In this document: in pieces, positions 23,666 to 34,114 of the stretch | Layout of the letters: the number at the start of each line of letters is the position of its first letter | Position numbering within the stretch: position 1 is the first letter of the stretch | Source: Euclidia mi | Taxonomy: Eukaryota > Arthropoda > Insecta > Lepidoptera > Erebidae | Reading direction: 5' to 3' | Length of the DNA: 64,000 nt | Assembly (NCBI GenBank): GCA_944739405.2 | Contig: OX123196.2 | Location: 55,342,196-55,406,195, forward strand | Notes under the pieces: model-generated | Database searches by the model: none | Told to the model about the DNA's origin: nothing | What the model saw: only the letters and a program-made list of their open reading frames with translations | Translations under genes and position numbers: made by a program

Positions 23666-24870
23666 ATCTAAAGAAAGATTGGCTTTTAACAATTTCTACA
23701 TTTAAGATTAAAGTTATAAAAAGTCTACATTATTATCATTATTAAATCACTTTATAGAAACTATAAATAACTATTTATTGTTCTCAACATCGATTGAACT
23801 TAAAATCAAAGATAAAAAATAACGATATATGTTGTCCAATATTGTGGTCTTCGGAATAGCATATTTTTTTCATAATTATGTACATATTTGTCTTATCGAT
23901 TTCTTCTTCTCACGAATATCACAAAAAGCTTTCTTTATTTAAACATCTTTTGTATTTTTTTTCCTTCTTCTTTCTTCTCTCCTAAGAACTCATCTTGAAT
24001 AGAAAAAATATGGAATAAAAGAAATTAAATGTACTTAATAATTCAATTTTAAACTCAGTCTTAATCAAAAATGCATTTTAAATTATAAAATATATATATA
24101 TAGAATGTATTTATGCGATCATTTCTATTTCATGAAAATATGGACGCAATTTGCTATAATATTATCCCTTGCAGGTATAGTTTGCGTCCACTTGTGGTCG
24201 ATTATTATATCGACTGTATCTTTTATTACAATCATAATAATGTGGACGCAAATTGGTCATTACAATTGCATACTATTAATGTTAAAATAAACAAAATCCC
24301 AATTTCTCTCTCATATTTTAATCACATAAAAATAAACAACTAAAGAAATAATAAATAGACGAGTTCGCGTCCATTGTGGACGCAAAGTGGAAGTTTTATA
24401 AATTCGGTGTTGTAATTCGCGTCCACCTTATTTTAATTGTTAACTATACAAAAAACAAGCTAATTCATAATTCATACTTTTCGTCTTTTCATTATTATTG
24501 TCTAGAAACAGCTATGTATCCTAAAATTCACATAAAACAATAAAATACTTACCGTCAAACACGCCGCTGCACACTATTTTTTATTTATATCCCGCGCATC
24601 TGCACTCTTTTGTTGAACAACCGAGATTAACTAATTTTTTTAAACAGGATAAGCTGGGCGCACGGAACTTTTGTCTATTTGTGCGTGTCTCTTATACGTC
24701 GAGGTATTGGCGATACTGACTTTTCATTTTATTAGTGTGTTAGTATACTTATTTCCGAGCATTTTTGAAGGGAGGTCCGCAAAATGGACGCGAATAGGGG
24801 GATGGACGCGAACAGGCGAAATGACCCTAGTTGATAATAAATACTTAAGTGCTATGATAATGATAATATA

Positions 24871-25022
24871 CAGATCATCATCAACAACCCTATAGGTATA
24901 TAAACTGTCCCACTGCTGGGCACGGGCTTCTTCTCACTATGAGAAGGGTAAGGCCATAGTCCATCACGCTGGCCAAGTGCGGGTTGGCAGACTTCACGTC
25001 ATGTCTGTGGGTCTCTCCACTA
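24871..25022 (-). repeat. SINE family B, 3' fragment
   Basis: This matches the B family 3' half on the minus strand: CATCATCA, then ACTGTCCCACTGCTGGGCAC, the GGCCATAGTCCA block and GTGCGGGTTGGCAGACTTCA. The head is truncated at GGGTCTCTCCACTAG. Confidence 0.75.
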
Positions 25023-25050
25023 GTTTTTTATAACTGATATAAGTAATTTG

Positions 25051-25263
25051 ACTGCACGGTTGGTGTACTGGTTTAAGCGGCCGCCTCACCGCTTGACACT
25101 GTGCCGAAGTGTTGTGGGTTCGATCCCCACACGAGACAACACTTTGTGTGATTCATAAATTGTTGTTTCGAGTCTGGGTGTTCATTGTGTCCGTTAGTTG
25201 TATGTCTGTAAAGTCCCCCGCGACATAGGATTTAGTCCTAATGCGGGATGTAAGTAATAAAAA
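25051..25263 (+). mobile_element. SINE family C, full copy
   Basis: The head is GACTGCACGGTTGGTGTACT with A-box-like TGGTGTACTGG. The B box is GGTTCGATCCC, then CACACGAGACAACACTTTGT and the tail AAGTCCCCCGCGACATAGGA followed by an A-run. It is the sense-oriented counterpart of 18335-18550. Confidence 0.82.
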
Positions 25264-25480
25264 AAAAACAAGAAAAAAAATATGTTAAGTATATCAAATA
25301 AATAAAAAAAATTTATAAAGTTATTAGTAGGTATATCGCGTTAGCAGTTCTGGAGCATAAAGTAGCAAATCAATAAATAAAAATGCCTATTCTTATGAAT
25401 TTTTGCATCAAACGTCGCTATTCTATCATCAAACTTTGTTAGCGATAAATAAGTTAATCCGTGATTAATATAAAATTTAT

Positions 25481-25552
25481 AGGTTCCACCGAGATTTGAA
25501 CTCGGATCGCTGGATTCAAAGTCCAGAGTGCTAACCATTACACCATGGAACC
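25481..25552 (-). tRNA. tRNA-Gln (UUG), copy 1
   Basis: The 72-nt minus-strand gene folds as a full cloverleaf: GGTTCCA pairs with TGGAACC in the acceptor stem, the anticodon loop is CTTTGAA with anticodon UUG (reads CAA), and the T arm is CCGAG-TTCAAAT-CTCGG. Box A lies in TGTAATGGTTAGC and box B is GAGTTCAAATC. A T4 run (ATAAATTTTATA) follows the 3' end as a Pol III terminator. All bases agree with the animal tRNA-Gln consensus, so it is probably functional. Confidence 0.95.
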
Positions 25553-25554
25553 GG

Positions 25555-25930
25555 TTGGAAATCAGTGCAAAATTGCCGTTGACTTTCTCTCGAGGAGCAA
25601 CAGTTCTGACGTCATTGCGTCTAATGTTTAAATTATTTATGTCAATATAGTTCCTACGTATATGTATATAACGGTTGTTTTGGCAAGAAAGTTATTTTGT
25701 TAAGTCGTGACTCGTGAAGCGATTGACCTATGCGAACTTTATAAAATGTATGTGTGTTATCGTCTTACTTTGTTTTGGCTGTCTCGTCTATTTTAACATT
25801 GTTGCATATGTGCAACAGCTGTAACTGTGTGTTCTGCAACTTTGTTTATCAATAAAGACACCATGACAGGTGCGTTTACGCCTCTGGGTATGCCTCAGAG
25901 AGTCAGGATCAGGACATTGATTAAATTATA
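25555..25930. other. Spacer, nothing recognised
   Basis: No supported feature upstream of copy 1 of tRNA-Gln. Confidence 0.4.
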
Positions 25931-25934
25931 AATT

Positions 25935-26012
25935 AATATTAAAATAATTGGCTATGCCTTTTAGATAATGTATGAGTATTATCTAAAAGGCATAGCCAAT
26001 TATTTTAATATT
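25935..26012. ncRNA. Perfect 35-bp hairpin with 8-nt loop
   Basis: Positions 25935-25969 are exactly complementary to 25978-26012, with loop GTATGAGT. The arms include GGCTATGCCTTTTAGATAAT. Size and loop resemble a hairpin RNA precursor, but the perfect pairing is more typical of a young inverted duplication or a small DNA element than of an animal microRNA, which usually has bulges. No function is assigned. Confidence 0.5.
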
Positions 26013-27300
26013 GAATTCTGCATTTTTAATTTTATTATCTGGCTTAGGTATATATTTTAGGATACCTGCATTAAAGATGATTACTTCTTATTAATAAACG
26101 ATTTAGGCCGATATCGTAGCTAATGCCATATTATTATTGCAATCACAATACTGCAAATACTGCAATATGAATAGATTTGGCCTCGGATGTAATAATCAAT
26201 TTTATACAATTTACCAAGAACAATGATACAAATAAAATCATTTTAATTGGCTTTTTTTATTTAATAAATAATAATTTAAAATCAGGCCAATCTGTCACTG
26301 CGAGTAGTAGAGCAAATCAACAGTTTAAGTTACCTAATTACTTAAGTTATAATAACAGACCACCTAGAAAGACTTACTTAACGACGCGACAAATGGATAC
26401 AGTGTAATGCACGTAAGTTCGTCCTTAGTGTAATAAGTCCTGGTGGCTTGGATTTGCAATTTCTGTTGCAGTGGAAATCTGAAAATGGCACAGTACGGTA
26501 ACGGCAAAAGGGTTTTACCTTGTAATGTAAACAAATTAACCAGGTGTGATACTCAAAAATAAACCGTGCGCTCAATAACTTACAACAGTGAATATGATAT
26601 AAAACTAGGTAGGTACCTAAAACGTATGGTTTTTCTACATTTTGCTCATTCGCTGCAGCGTTATTTATAAGCTTCTAACTCCAAATACATACTGGCAACA
26701 TTATTTATTTCTCTTATGTCAAACAAAATCCGTTTGTGTTCTTGTTTCAAATAGGTAATAATGACATAAATCTACCAGGGCCGTACTCGGCGGCGCAAAT
26801 CTTGTCAATCTTGCGGGGCGCACAATCATCGGGCTGGCACATCAATTATTCACAATACTGATTGCGTCCGAGACGCACGCGGGTACACATGAATTATATA
26901 TTACGCTGACCTGACAAGGGACGGACTGGCCAACGGATTTCTTTTTGTCTGAGGTATTCTTTATTTTTCACGACAATTTAAAGAGCTAGTACGAGTTCAA
27001 TGTTTCTACTATTACAATAGCTTTGTTCGCTTAAAGCACGCAAAGCCTTATGGTTTATTGAATATTGATTTTGTCATTAAAATTATCAAGATGAAAAAAA
27101 GAAAGTATACAAAGAGATACGTGCATTTTTGGCCAAGTCACATATAACTTTGACTCAATCGACGTACAAAGAATCGCCGACGTTCCTATCTTTGTAGAAC
27201 TGTAAGCGACTCTATTCAATCGATAGGATTTCAAAGCGTTTACCTAAATAAAAAAAAAAAGACAAAAATTTTAGAAGAAAAAAAAGTAAGAGCAAGGGAA
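26013..27300. other. Intergenic between tRNA-Gln copies 1 and 2
   Basis: Mostly AT-rich with no gene. Near 26779 the sequence CAGGGCCGTACTCGGCGGCG may be half of a MITE of the type at 38776-39013 (which starts CAGGGCCGTACC). Confidence 0.4.
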
Positions 27301-27304
27301 TTGC

Positions 27305-27376
27305 AGGTTCCACCGAGATTTGAACTCGGATCGCTGGATTCAAAGTCCAGAGTGCTAACCATTACACCATGGAACC
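27305..27376 (-). tRNA. tRNA-Gln (UUG), copy 2
   Basis: Identical in sequence to copy 1 over the 71-nt body, with anticodon UUG and the same cloverleaf. Downstream on its strand lies a strong T8 terminator (ACTTTTTTTTCTTC). The 5' flank reads (on plus) GGAACCGTCTGAA, shared with copy 5 at 42702, so the two probably arose from a duplication that carried upstream DNA. Confidence 0.95.
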
Positions 27377-28242
27377 GTCTGAATATTACATCAAAATTTA
27401 TGACCACATTACGAGCATACTTGTAAAACAAGCTTGTATAATAGATGTTTGATCTCTTTTCATGATACTTTAATTGGGTATTCATATTCACAAGTTAGTC
27501 CACTAACTGCAAGTACTAAAAGGATGCTGTTACATTGGTAAAACGATCAGATGCGACCGTATGACAACTATGCTAGGATAAGTTTATACCCACAGATTAG
27601 TTTATACCTTAATTCTTCAACTTCTTCAACTAGGCAAGGATACCTTAACCAATTCCAGGTTAACAGGATAGGTAAAATAAATGCTGGCTTCATTTCTTAG
27701 AAGGTCTTACAAGACATGAATTATACTGTAGTAGAAGGGAGTAAATAGGTTTCAAAGAGAAAGGTTTGAAATTATTGAAAAGCATGCGTTAGATACCTCT
27801 CCTTTCGATCAGTAGTTTTATGAACTTATAAATAAGGCAGAAGGGACGATTTTTATTTGGTTTTCCTATTACAGTCAGAGTAGTGATAAATTCTGGGTTC
27901 TGTGCAAAGATGAGCGCTTACCATTGGTCTTGGACGTCTGTAACTCTTGCGAAGTCCTGCGCAACAGCGCAACCGAAGAACAAGTTACTGACCTATCCGT
28001 AGTTGCCAGCTTGCCAGCACTAGGGACAAAGGTTATGCTATTCATGTAGATTTTGTAGCACAGAATTCCTATCTGACTATAAGATAATAAGGTTGTTCTG
28101 TCTTTAGGATGCACTTTCTTTCATTACCTTAGCTCTGAACTAGAGAGTTAGTATTAGTTGTCTTCGCTTCTATAGAATGTTTAGACTGTCCTGGCCGATC
28201 ATGCACACAAAGATTGCCTATATTTATAACACTTGCAACATC
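27377..28242. other. Intergenic between tRNA-Gln copies 2 and 3
   Basis: No feature is supported. A 79-codon minus frame at 27875-28114 shows no domain. Confidence 0.4.
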
Positions 28243-28314
28243 GGTTCCATGGTGTAATGGGTAGCACTCTGGACTTTGAATCTAGCTATCTGAGTTCAAA
28301 TCTCGGTGGAACCT
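28243..28314 (+). tRNA. tRNA-Gln (UUG), copy 3, diverged
   Basis: The cloverleaf is intact, with anticodon UUG, but it carries substitutions relative to the other copies. In the D loop GGTTAGC becomes GGGTAGC. The anticodon stem 3' side is TCTAG instead of TCCAG. The T stem 5' side is CTGAG instead of CCGAG. Both stem changes leave G-U pairs, so the fold survives. A T4 run (CCTTTTATT) follows. It may be a working but diverged gene or an early pseudogene. Confidence 0.8.
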
Positions 28315-28762
28315 ACTCAACCTTTTATTGGACCACATTTAATACAATACAATTTATATATTTTTATATTCATATGTTTATTTTTGTATTTATATATTTA
28401 TATGTTTTATTACGAGGATTATAAGTTAAGAATTATGCAATAGGCATAGTAATTTTGTTATCTGTTTCGTTACAGACTAAAGTAAAGATTGTATGTACTT
28501 ACCTTTTCCGTCCATCCACATAAATTCTGAAGCCTCAAAATTTGCCAGAAATTAATTCTGTTCTTTGCCATACTGTGGCAAAGCACAGAATTTTATGAAA
28601 AGTGAGACGGCGAGAAACATTATTTATATTTTGATAGCCACACGTCCACGCAGAAAAATCAATTGTATAAATTGATATGTTTTAGTACGAATAATCAATC
28701 ACTCAATTACATGAACTGTATATTACCAACCTAAACGTATAATCTCGACTTTCACCGATTAT
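28315..28762. other. AT-rich spacer with a small hairpin
   Basis: The only structure is at about 28552-28592, where AATTCTGT.CTTTGCCA pairs with TGGCAAAG.ACAGAATT around a 5-nt loop with one mismatch. No gene is seen. Confidence 0.45.
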
Positions 28763-29015
28763 TTTTTTTTATAGACTCACGCCTGTATCCCCGAAGGGGT
28801 AGGCAGAGGTGTAACATTTGTAACATTACACCCACATTTCGCCAATTTTTAGGTCCCACGTAATAGGGGGCGAGCCTATTGCCATTACCGGGCACATCAC
28901 CAGACTCCGTGCTGCTACTGAGAATTCGGAAAAACCCAGAAACACTTTTGCCTGACCCGGGAATCGAACTCGGGACCTCCGAACAGCAGTTGCATACGCT
29001 ATCCACTGGACTGGA
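28763..29015 (-). mobile_element. SINE family A, full length
   Basis: A minus-strand copy with B box GAGTTCGATTCCC, the GTGATGTGCCCGGTAATGGC block and the CACGCCTGTATCCCC tail, preceded by a T-run on plus. The frames through it are only shadows of the SINE. Confidence 0.8.
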
Positions 29016-29780
29016 TGGATGACTGACTGATGTATCAAAATGGATATAAACGGATATTGTAAAATATCATTAGGTATAATTTTATTTTATTTCAATTCGC
29101 TTTTGGTCGAAGCGTGAATTATGAATTAATAATTAGAATCCGTTGTATAACAATATGCACCTACTTAGTTAAATTAAGTAGTAGTTATACTTAGTTATTT
29201 TTGTTTCGAATGTCGGATCTTTATAAAGTGTTCCCACTATGAAGATAACTTGATGATATGCCTTGACTACGATATGTACGTAACACATGTTTACTTCTTA
29301 ACGAAGCAACCTACGAGATGGTTGCAAAGTGCACGTTTTCTCGAAATATTCGTGGTTGATACTTAACACATTTTTGCTTAAATGTAGTAATAGCGTTGAT
29401 TTTTTTTACCATTTAAGCGTCAGCTTCGCACTGAACATCCACATCAACTGATTTAAGCGTGCAAGTGCTTTGACCAGCGACCTCACCGTATGGGATTGCG
29501 ACGACACCTTGTCTGATTTGTCATATCTTCTGATTTCAGAATGCCTATGTTGTGTGTATTCTCTCTTGTGTATGCGTGTATCTGTATGTGTCGGGTTCTG
29601 TCTGCAGGCGCAGGAATCAAATCCGAAAATACGATATGATATTTATTAACGTTACACATGAATTCAATACAAAGACTATGAATCGACTGGCTACACAATA
29701 ATTAATATCGATTACAGTGTAATACATACGCTAAATACAAAAGGATGATTAACGCTACTATAAAAGGAAATTGATTTCAA
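29016..29780. other. Intergenic, nothing recognised
   Basis: No supported feature. Confidence 0.4.
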
Positions 29781-29940
29781 GACTGCCTCGTTGCCTGCCT
29801 GGTAATGTGCCCGGTACGACAATAGGCTCGCCCCCTATTACGTGGGACCTAAAAAATCATGGCGAAATGTGGGTGTAATATTACACCTCTGCTTACCCTT
29901 TCGGGGATACAGGCGTGAGTCTATAAATAAAAAAAAAATT
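29781..29940 (+). repeat. SINE family A with deleted tRNA head
   Basis: The copy starts GACTGCCTCG, skips both Pol III boxes and continues at TGGTAATGTGCCCGGTA through CACCTCTGCTTACCCTTTCG to an A-rich tail. An internal deletion removed the promoter, so it is dead as a source copy. Confidence 0.75.
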
Positions 29941-30019
29941 AAATAAAAGGAAATGTGCTGTAGGCACACCTACATTCTCACAAAATGCCGACGTCAAGTA
30001 CCTAGCAGTATCTATACTG

Positions 30020-30230
30020 TTGCGGTTCGTTTAATGAGTGTAAATGCCGGATGCCACATGCCCTTTTCCTTCTCCCTCATTCCGCTTCGTTACTTATGCC
30101 TTTTCCCATCAAGGCCGGCAACTCACTTGTTGTGACTCCTCTGGTGTTGCTGCTGTTTATGAGGGACAGTAATCGCTTACCATCAGGCGATCCGTCTGCT
30201 CGGTTGCCTGGGTGTTTGTAGTGTTTTCAA
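30020..30230 (+). repeat. Interspersed repeat H
   Basis: The block GGCCGGCAACTCACTTGT, then GTGACTCCTCTGGTGTTGC and CTTACCATCAGGCGATCCGT, occurs inverted at 52380-52610 (CGGATTGCCTGATGGTAAGC and CAACACCACAGGAGTCAC). It is a widespread lepidopteran dispersed repeat by my recollection. It encodes nothing. Confidence 0.65.
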
Positions 30231-30233
30231 CGA

Positions 30234-30267
30234 TTCAGATAAGTTACCTAAAGGTAACTTATCTGAA
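30234..30267. repeat. 16-bp perfect palindrome, 2-nt centre
   Basis: TTCAGATAAGTTACCT is followed by AA and AGGTAACTTATCTGAA. It lies 50 bp upstream of tRNA-Gln copy 4. Such a palindrome could extrude or bind a dimeric protein; nothing shows which. Confidence 0.85.
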
Positions 30268-30316
30268 GAAGGAGAGGTTTAAGAAGTTCTCACTAGTTTT
30301 GTCGTTTACATGGTAC

Positions 30317-30388
30317 GGTTCCATGGTGTAATGGTGAGCACTCTGGACTTTGAATCCAGCGATCCGAGTTCAAATCTCGGTGGAACCT
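30317..30388 (+). tRNA. tRNA-Gln (UUG), copy 4
   Basis: Matches copies 1 and 2 except for one D-loop base (GGTTAGC to GGTGAGC). The anticodon UUG, acceptor and T stems are intact, and GAATTATTTTATTG gives a T4 terminator. Probably functional. Confidence 0.93.
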
Positions 30389-30967
30389 GAATTATTTTAT
30401 TGTTGTATCAGAAACATTGTTAAACTATCTTATACAGGATGATTTGTAATTGCTCGTATTCCCTTCGGGAGGTGATTCTAGGGCCATAGTGGAGTATTTT
30501 TACCCCCTACATATGGGGGTCTAAAATGCACCATTTTGGAATAAAACAGGTTTTAAGATTTTTTGAGCAAATTCCAAATTTTTGTTATAAACATCTTCTA
30601 AAAAAATATTTTGACTATAACTGGTAGCAAATTGGGTCTTATTTAATGGAAAATTAAATGGCCCATCTTTTAAAATAAAATAAAGATACTAACTCAACGT
30701 GGAATTAGAAAATAGAGCCAAAAAACACACAAATTTTTTTCGAATAAAATAAAATTACGCCACAAAAATGCAATTATTTGAAAAAAAATATATGTGGCAT
30801 GTTATGTAAAGTGTTGGAATAACTTCCTGCTATCCAAAAAGGTATAATAGTCTTAGCTAGTTGGTGTGAATTTGGAGTAGCAGCCGCTTTTGTTCAAAAA
30901 AGTGCTTCTGGAAGACTCACTCGGCAGAACATTTTTTCCCGTATTTGTTCTTAAGCTCTGCAATCAG

Positions 30968-31044
30968 CAGTGATTTACTAGTAAGGAGACCAACGTAGCA
31001 AAATGCACAGGGTCTTGGGTTCAAATCCTTAGCGTAAATCACTG
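30968..31044 (+). other. tRNA-like sequence in the foldback arm
   Basis: CAGTGATTTA pairs perfectly with TAAATCACTG as an extended acceptor stem. Between them lie an A-box-like TAGTAAGGAG and a B box GGTTCAAATCC. The inverted copy in the other arm is at about 32176-32249 (GGATTCGAACCC on plus). The D and anticodon arms are not convincing, so this is tRNA-related rather than a tRNA gene; it may supply Pol III promoters firing toward the centre. Confidence 0.55.
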
Positions 31045-31172
31045 TCTTTTGTTAGTTAAATGCATATTAAGGTTTTAATTCTCATTTGTCCCGTGACTCG
31101 AAGAGCATGTTCAGCCAGTTGGTACTGGATGTCATGTTTATCTTGGAAACTCTTTTAGGGGATTCAAATAAA

Positions 31173-31440
31173 TTTTTTTTTATAGTCTCACGCCTGTATC
31201 CCCAAAGGGGTAGGCAGGGGTGTCATATTACACCCACATTTCGCCATATTTTTTTTGTTGGTCCCACGTAGTAGGGGGCGAGCCTATTGCCGATACCGGG
31301 CACATCGACAGACTCCGCGCTGCTACTGAGAATTCGGAAAATCCCAGTAACACTTTTGCCGGGTCGGCAAAAGTGTTTGAAGTGTTTGAATTCCCGATCA
31401 GTAGAGCGCATAGGCTATCCACTGGATCACGGAGGCATAA
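31173..31440 (-). mobile_element. SINE family A inserted in the foldback centre
   Basis: A minus-strand copy with the CACGCCTGTATCCCC tail and the GCCTATTGCCGATACCGGGC block. The tRNA head is scrambled: GGGTCGGCAAAAGTGTTTGA is duplicated where the B box should be. It ends at CACGGAGGCA. Confidence 0.75.
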
Positions 31441-32044
31441 ATAAATAAGTGAAAGAAAAAGCTGGAAGACTTAATTAAACCATAAAATATCCCACTGCAT
31501 TCGTATAACGGATGTCAGATGAGGTAATCTGCCGCCAAACCTAAGATTCGTGATAAGGCGCATGATGCAGGCCGAGGAACTCCACTCCTACCGAACTAGT
31601 ATTGTGAATATTGTTGGTCCACCCACCGCCTGACGATTAGGTTTTTTGCTCCGTTCTTTGCCACACGTTGGCGATTTGGTATTTGCCAGGCACGGGCGTT
31701 TTTTGTGCTGAGCAAAAGATCATACATTATCACACATCCAGCGGAACTTCTTCTAACAGAGCCGAAACCTCATATTATGAATAAGTCTTCGTAGTAGTCT
31801 CTTTTTCACAACGAATAGCAAATTTTAGAGTATCAACGCTGCGACAAGATTTCATGTAATTGAATTTTTGTCACAGTGATATCCCATCTGAAATCCGGTT
31901 ATTTTATGGTTTAATTAAGTGTTGTGACACTTAAATAAATAAATAGTTTAAAGAAAAGCTGTGGCTTTTTCCAACCCCTCAAATAAATAAATAATTTAAA
32001 GAAAAAGCTGTGGCCTTTTCTTTCAATTTTTTATTTATTTCAGG
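31441..32044. other. Unidentified centre of the foldback element
   Basis: TTAATTAAACCATAAAATA (near 31471) faces TATTTTATGGTTTAATTAA (near 31905), suggesting a nested 0.45-kb element. A 45-bp unit containing TTTAAAGAAA.AGCTGTGGC is repeated twice in tandem at about 31934-32025. The middle text (for example GCATGATGCAGGCCGAGGAA) is not recognised. Confidence 0.45.
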
Positions 32045-32818
32045 GTTTTGACTCCCCTAAAAAGAAGTTTCCAAAATAAACATGGCGTCTGGTACCAACT
32101 GGCTGAAAATGCTATTCGAGTCACGGGGCTAGTGAGAATTAAAACCATAATATGCATTTAACTTACAAAAGAGAGCGATTTACGCTAAGGATTCGAACCC
32201 AAGACACTATGCATTTTGCTAGGTAGGTCTCCTTACTAGTAAATCACTGCTGATTGCAGAGCTTAAGAACAAATACAGGAAAAAATGTTCTGCCGAGTGA
32301 GTCATCCAGAAGCACTTTTTTGAACAAAAGCGGCTGCTACTCCAAATTCACACCAATTGGCTAAGACTATTATATCTTTTTGGATAGCAGGTAATACCAG
32401 GAAGCTATTCCAACACTTTACATAACATGCCACATATAATTTTTTTCGAATAATTACATTTTTGTGGCGTAATTTTATTTTATTCGATTTTTTTTTGTGT
32501 GTTTTTTGGCTCTACTTTCAAATTCCACGTTGAGTTAGTATATTTATTTTATTTTAAAAGACGGGCCATTTAATTTTCCATTAAATAAGACCCAATTTGC
32601 TACCAGTTATAGTCAAAATATTTTTTTAGAAGATGTTTATAACAAAATTTGGAATTTGCTCAAAAAATCTTAAAAGCCGTTTTATTCCAAACTGGTGCAT
32701 TTTGGACCCCCCATATGTAGGGGGTAAAAATACTCCACTACGGCTCTAGAATCACCAGACAGCATTCACAGAAGGGAATACGAGCAATTACAAATCACCC
32801 TGTATTTTTCGTGACATT

Positions 32819-33240
32819 CGCATTAATATTATTATTATTCTGCGTGTTCAGTACAACAACGCGTTCAGGATGCTTATGGGGATACCGCGTTATAGTAGTG
32901 CATCGGCAATGTTTGCTGAAGCGCAGTTTGAAGGTTTCCATGCCATCATACGCAAGCGGAGTGCCTCGATCCTGTGCAGAACTCGCGCCAGCTCCCATAG
33001 CATCCTGAACACATTGTGTAACAGATGGGACAATTCAATGTTACATCATTGGGTCGAACTTCATGCATCGACGAATATACTCTATATATTACGTGGGTAG
33101 CATGGGGTTCGGCTGCTAACGTAGATCAAATTTACTAACAATAGTTTATACATTTATTATTTTTATTATTTTTGTTTTACTAACACGAATTTACTATATG
33201 GATTGTTTGTGATCTGAAGTAAATTGAATTGAATTAATAT
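32819..33240 (+). pseudogene. LINE (jockey/CR1-type) ORF2 C-terminal fragment with 3'UTR
   Basis: The frame from 32870 (preceded in frame by LRVQYNNAFRM) reads RMLMGIPRYSSASAMFAEA, then HAIIRKRSASI and SILNTLC..W. This is the post-RT tail (YNN.FR.L.G.PR..SASGMFAEA) of insect jockey/CR1-like non-LTR retrotransposons. It is truncated at the 5' side. After the frame comes AT-rich DNA ending in AATTGAATTGAATT, the short-repeat 3' end typical of such LINEs. Confidence 0.75.
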
Positions 33241-33920
33241 TTACGACTTACACTGCCGAGCAAAAGATATTGACAGACAATGTACCGCTACCTACCGTAG
33301 ATCACAGTCAGGTGGCGCAAAGTTATACTTTTTAGCTTACACAATGGACCTATAGGAAAATAATTAGACTGCGCCTGCGGCTCCACCTGCCTAAACACTT
33401 AAACCTACCTAAGAAATCACCCTATTTATTGGTGAAAACCGTACAAAGATTTATTTTGTAGTTTACGAGTATATTGCGTTTATACAGAAAGGAAGAATAA
33501 GGGATTTCATTTTTAATATTAACGAAAATATAAAGGATAGTATGTTCTTCACTTGCCTAGTTTTAGATCCACGTCGCTAACTTGCTGAGCTGAGCATTAC
33601 TAAAGGAATTTTGAAATATCATCCTTATAATTTAAAAATAAACTCAAAATATGTTTATTTTTCAGAGTCCGTCTCTGTCGCACAATGGCCGGTGCCCTGC
33701 TCTCAGCAGTGCGTGCTAACAGGCGTTTAGCGTCAGACGTCGGCGGCGTGCCCCAGGGACCTCCTTCCTGCTTTACTACAAATCTAACTACGTTTTTTGT
33801 TCTCCCTAATCAGATCTGGCTTAAGGGATGATACAATATTTTTATATTATTTAGTAGCTAGCTTTTGTTCTTAGACTTGATTATTTGGAAAGATGTAAGG
33901 CGAGTTCATTTTTAACACGC
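33241..33920. other. Intergenic, nothing recognised
   Basis: A GC-richer patch at 33676-33780 (CACAATGGCCGGTGCCCTGC, CGTCGGCGGCGTGCCCC) has no frame with a motif. No feature is supported. Confidence 0.4.
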
Positions 33921-34114
33921 TTTTATTAGGTCGACATGTATGTAACTATGTTATGGAATCTAAGTATCCAAGCTAACTAATTTAAACATCTTCCAAGGGT
34001 CGTGGCGTAATGAAAATTGGCAGCTATATGTAGTTCTGATGACAATACAATAATATGGTACTGTCGAACTGATCTAGTGATGGAGCCGGAAGATATGAAC
34101 TGGAACTTCAACAC

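Larger units (their letters stand above)
22533..24824. mobile_element. Unclassified 2.3-kb element with 22-bp TIRs and GCGTCCA arrays
   Basis: The left end, starting TCATTTCGCCTGTTCGCG, and the right end, finishing CGCGAACAGGCGAAATGA, are perfect 22-bp inverted repeats (22533-22554, 24803-24824). Twelve copies of GCGTCCA occur on either strand, at 22548, 23551, 23574, 23596, 24141, 24184, 24243, 24367, 24377, 24419, 24785 and 24803, usually inside TT[CT]GCGTCCA. Chance would give fewer than one. No target duplication is obvious and no transposase frame remains. A TATG microsatellite, a large palindrome and a small hairpin lie inside. The superfamily is unknown to me. Confidence 0.7.
30435..32802. 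mobile_element. Giant foldback element, arms about 0.73 kb
   Basis: The left arm runs from 30435 to about 31170 and the right from about 32045 to 32802; they match as inverted copies throughout, with scattered substitutions and small indels. The ends CAGG.TGATTTGT are flanked by TA. Each arm contains GTAATTGCTCGTATTCCCTT and the CTTCTGGA.GACTCAC block. Each also carries a tRNA-like segment. The central 0.87 kb holds a later SINE A and about 600 bp of unidentified sequence. No transposase is present. The TA site suggests mobilisation by a Tc1/mariner-type enzyme, an inference. Confidence 0.82.
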
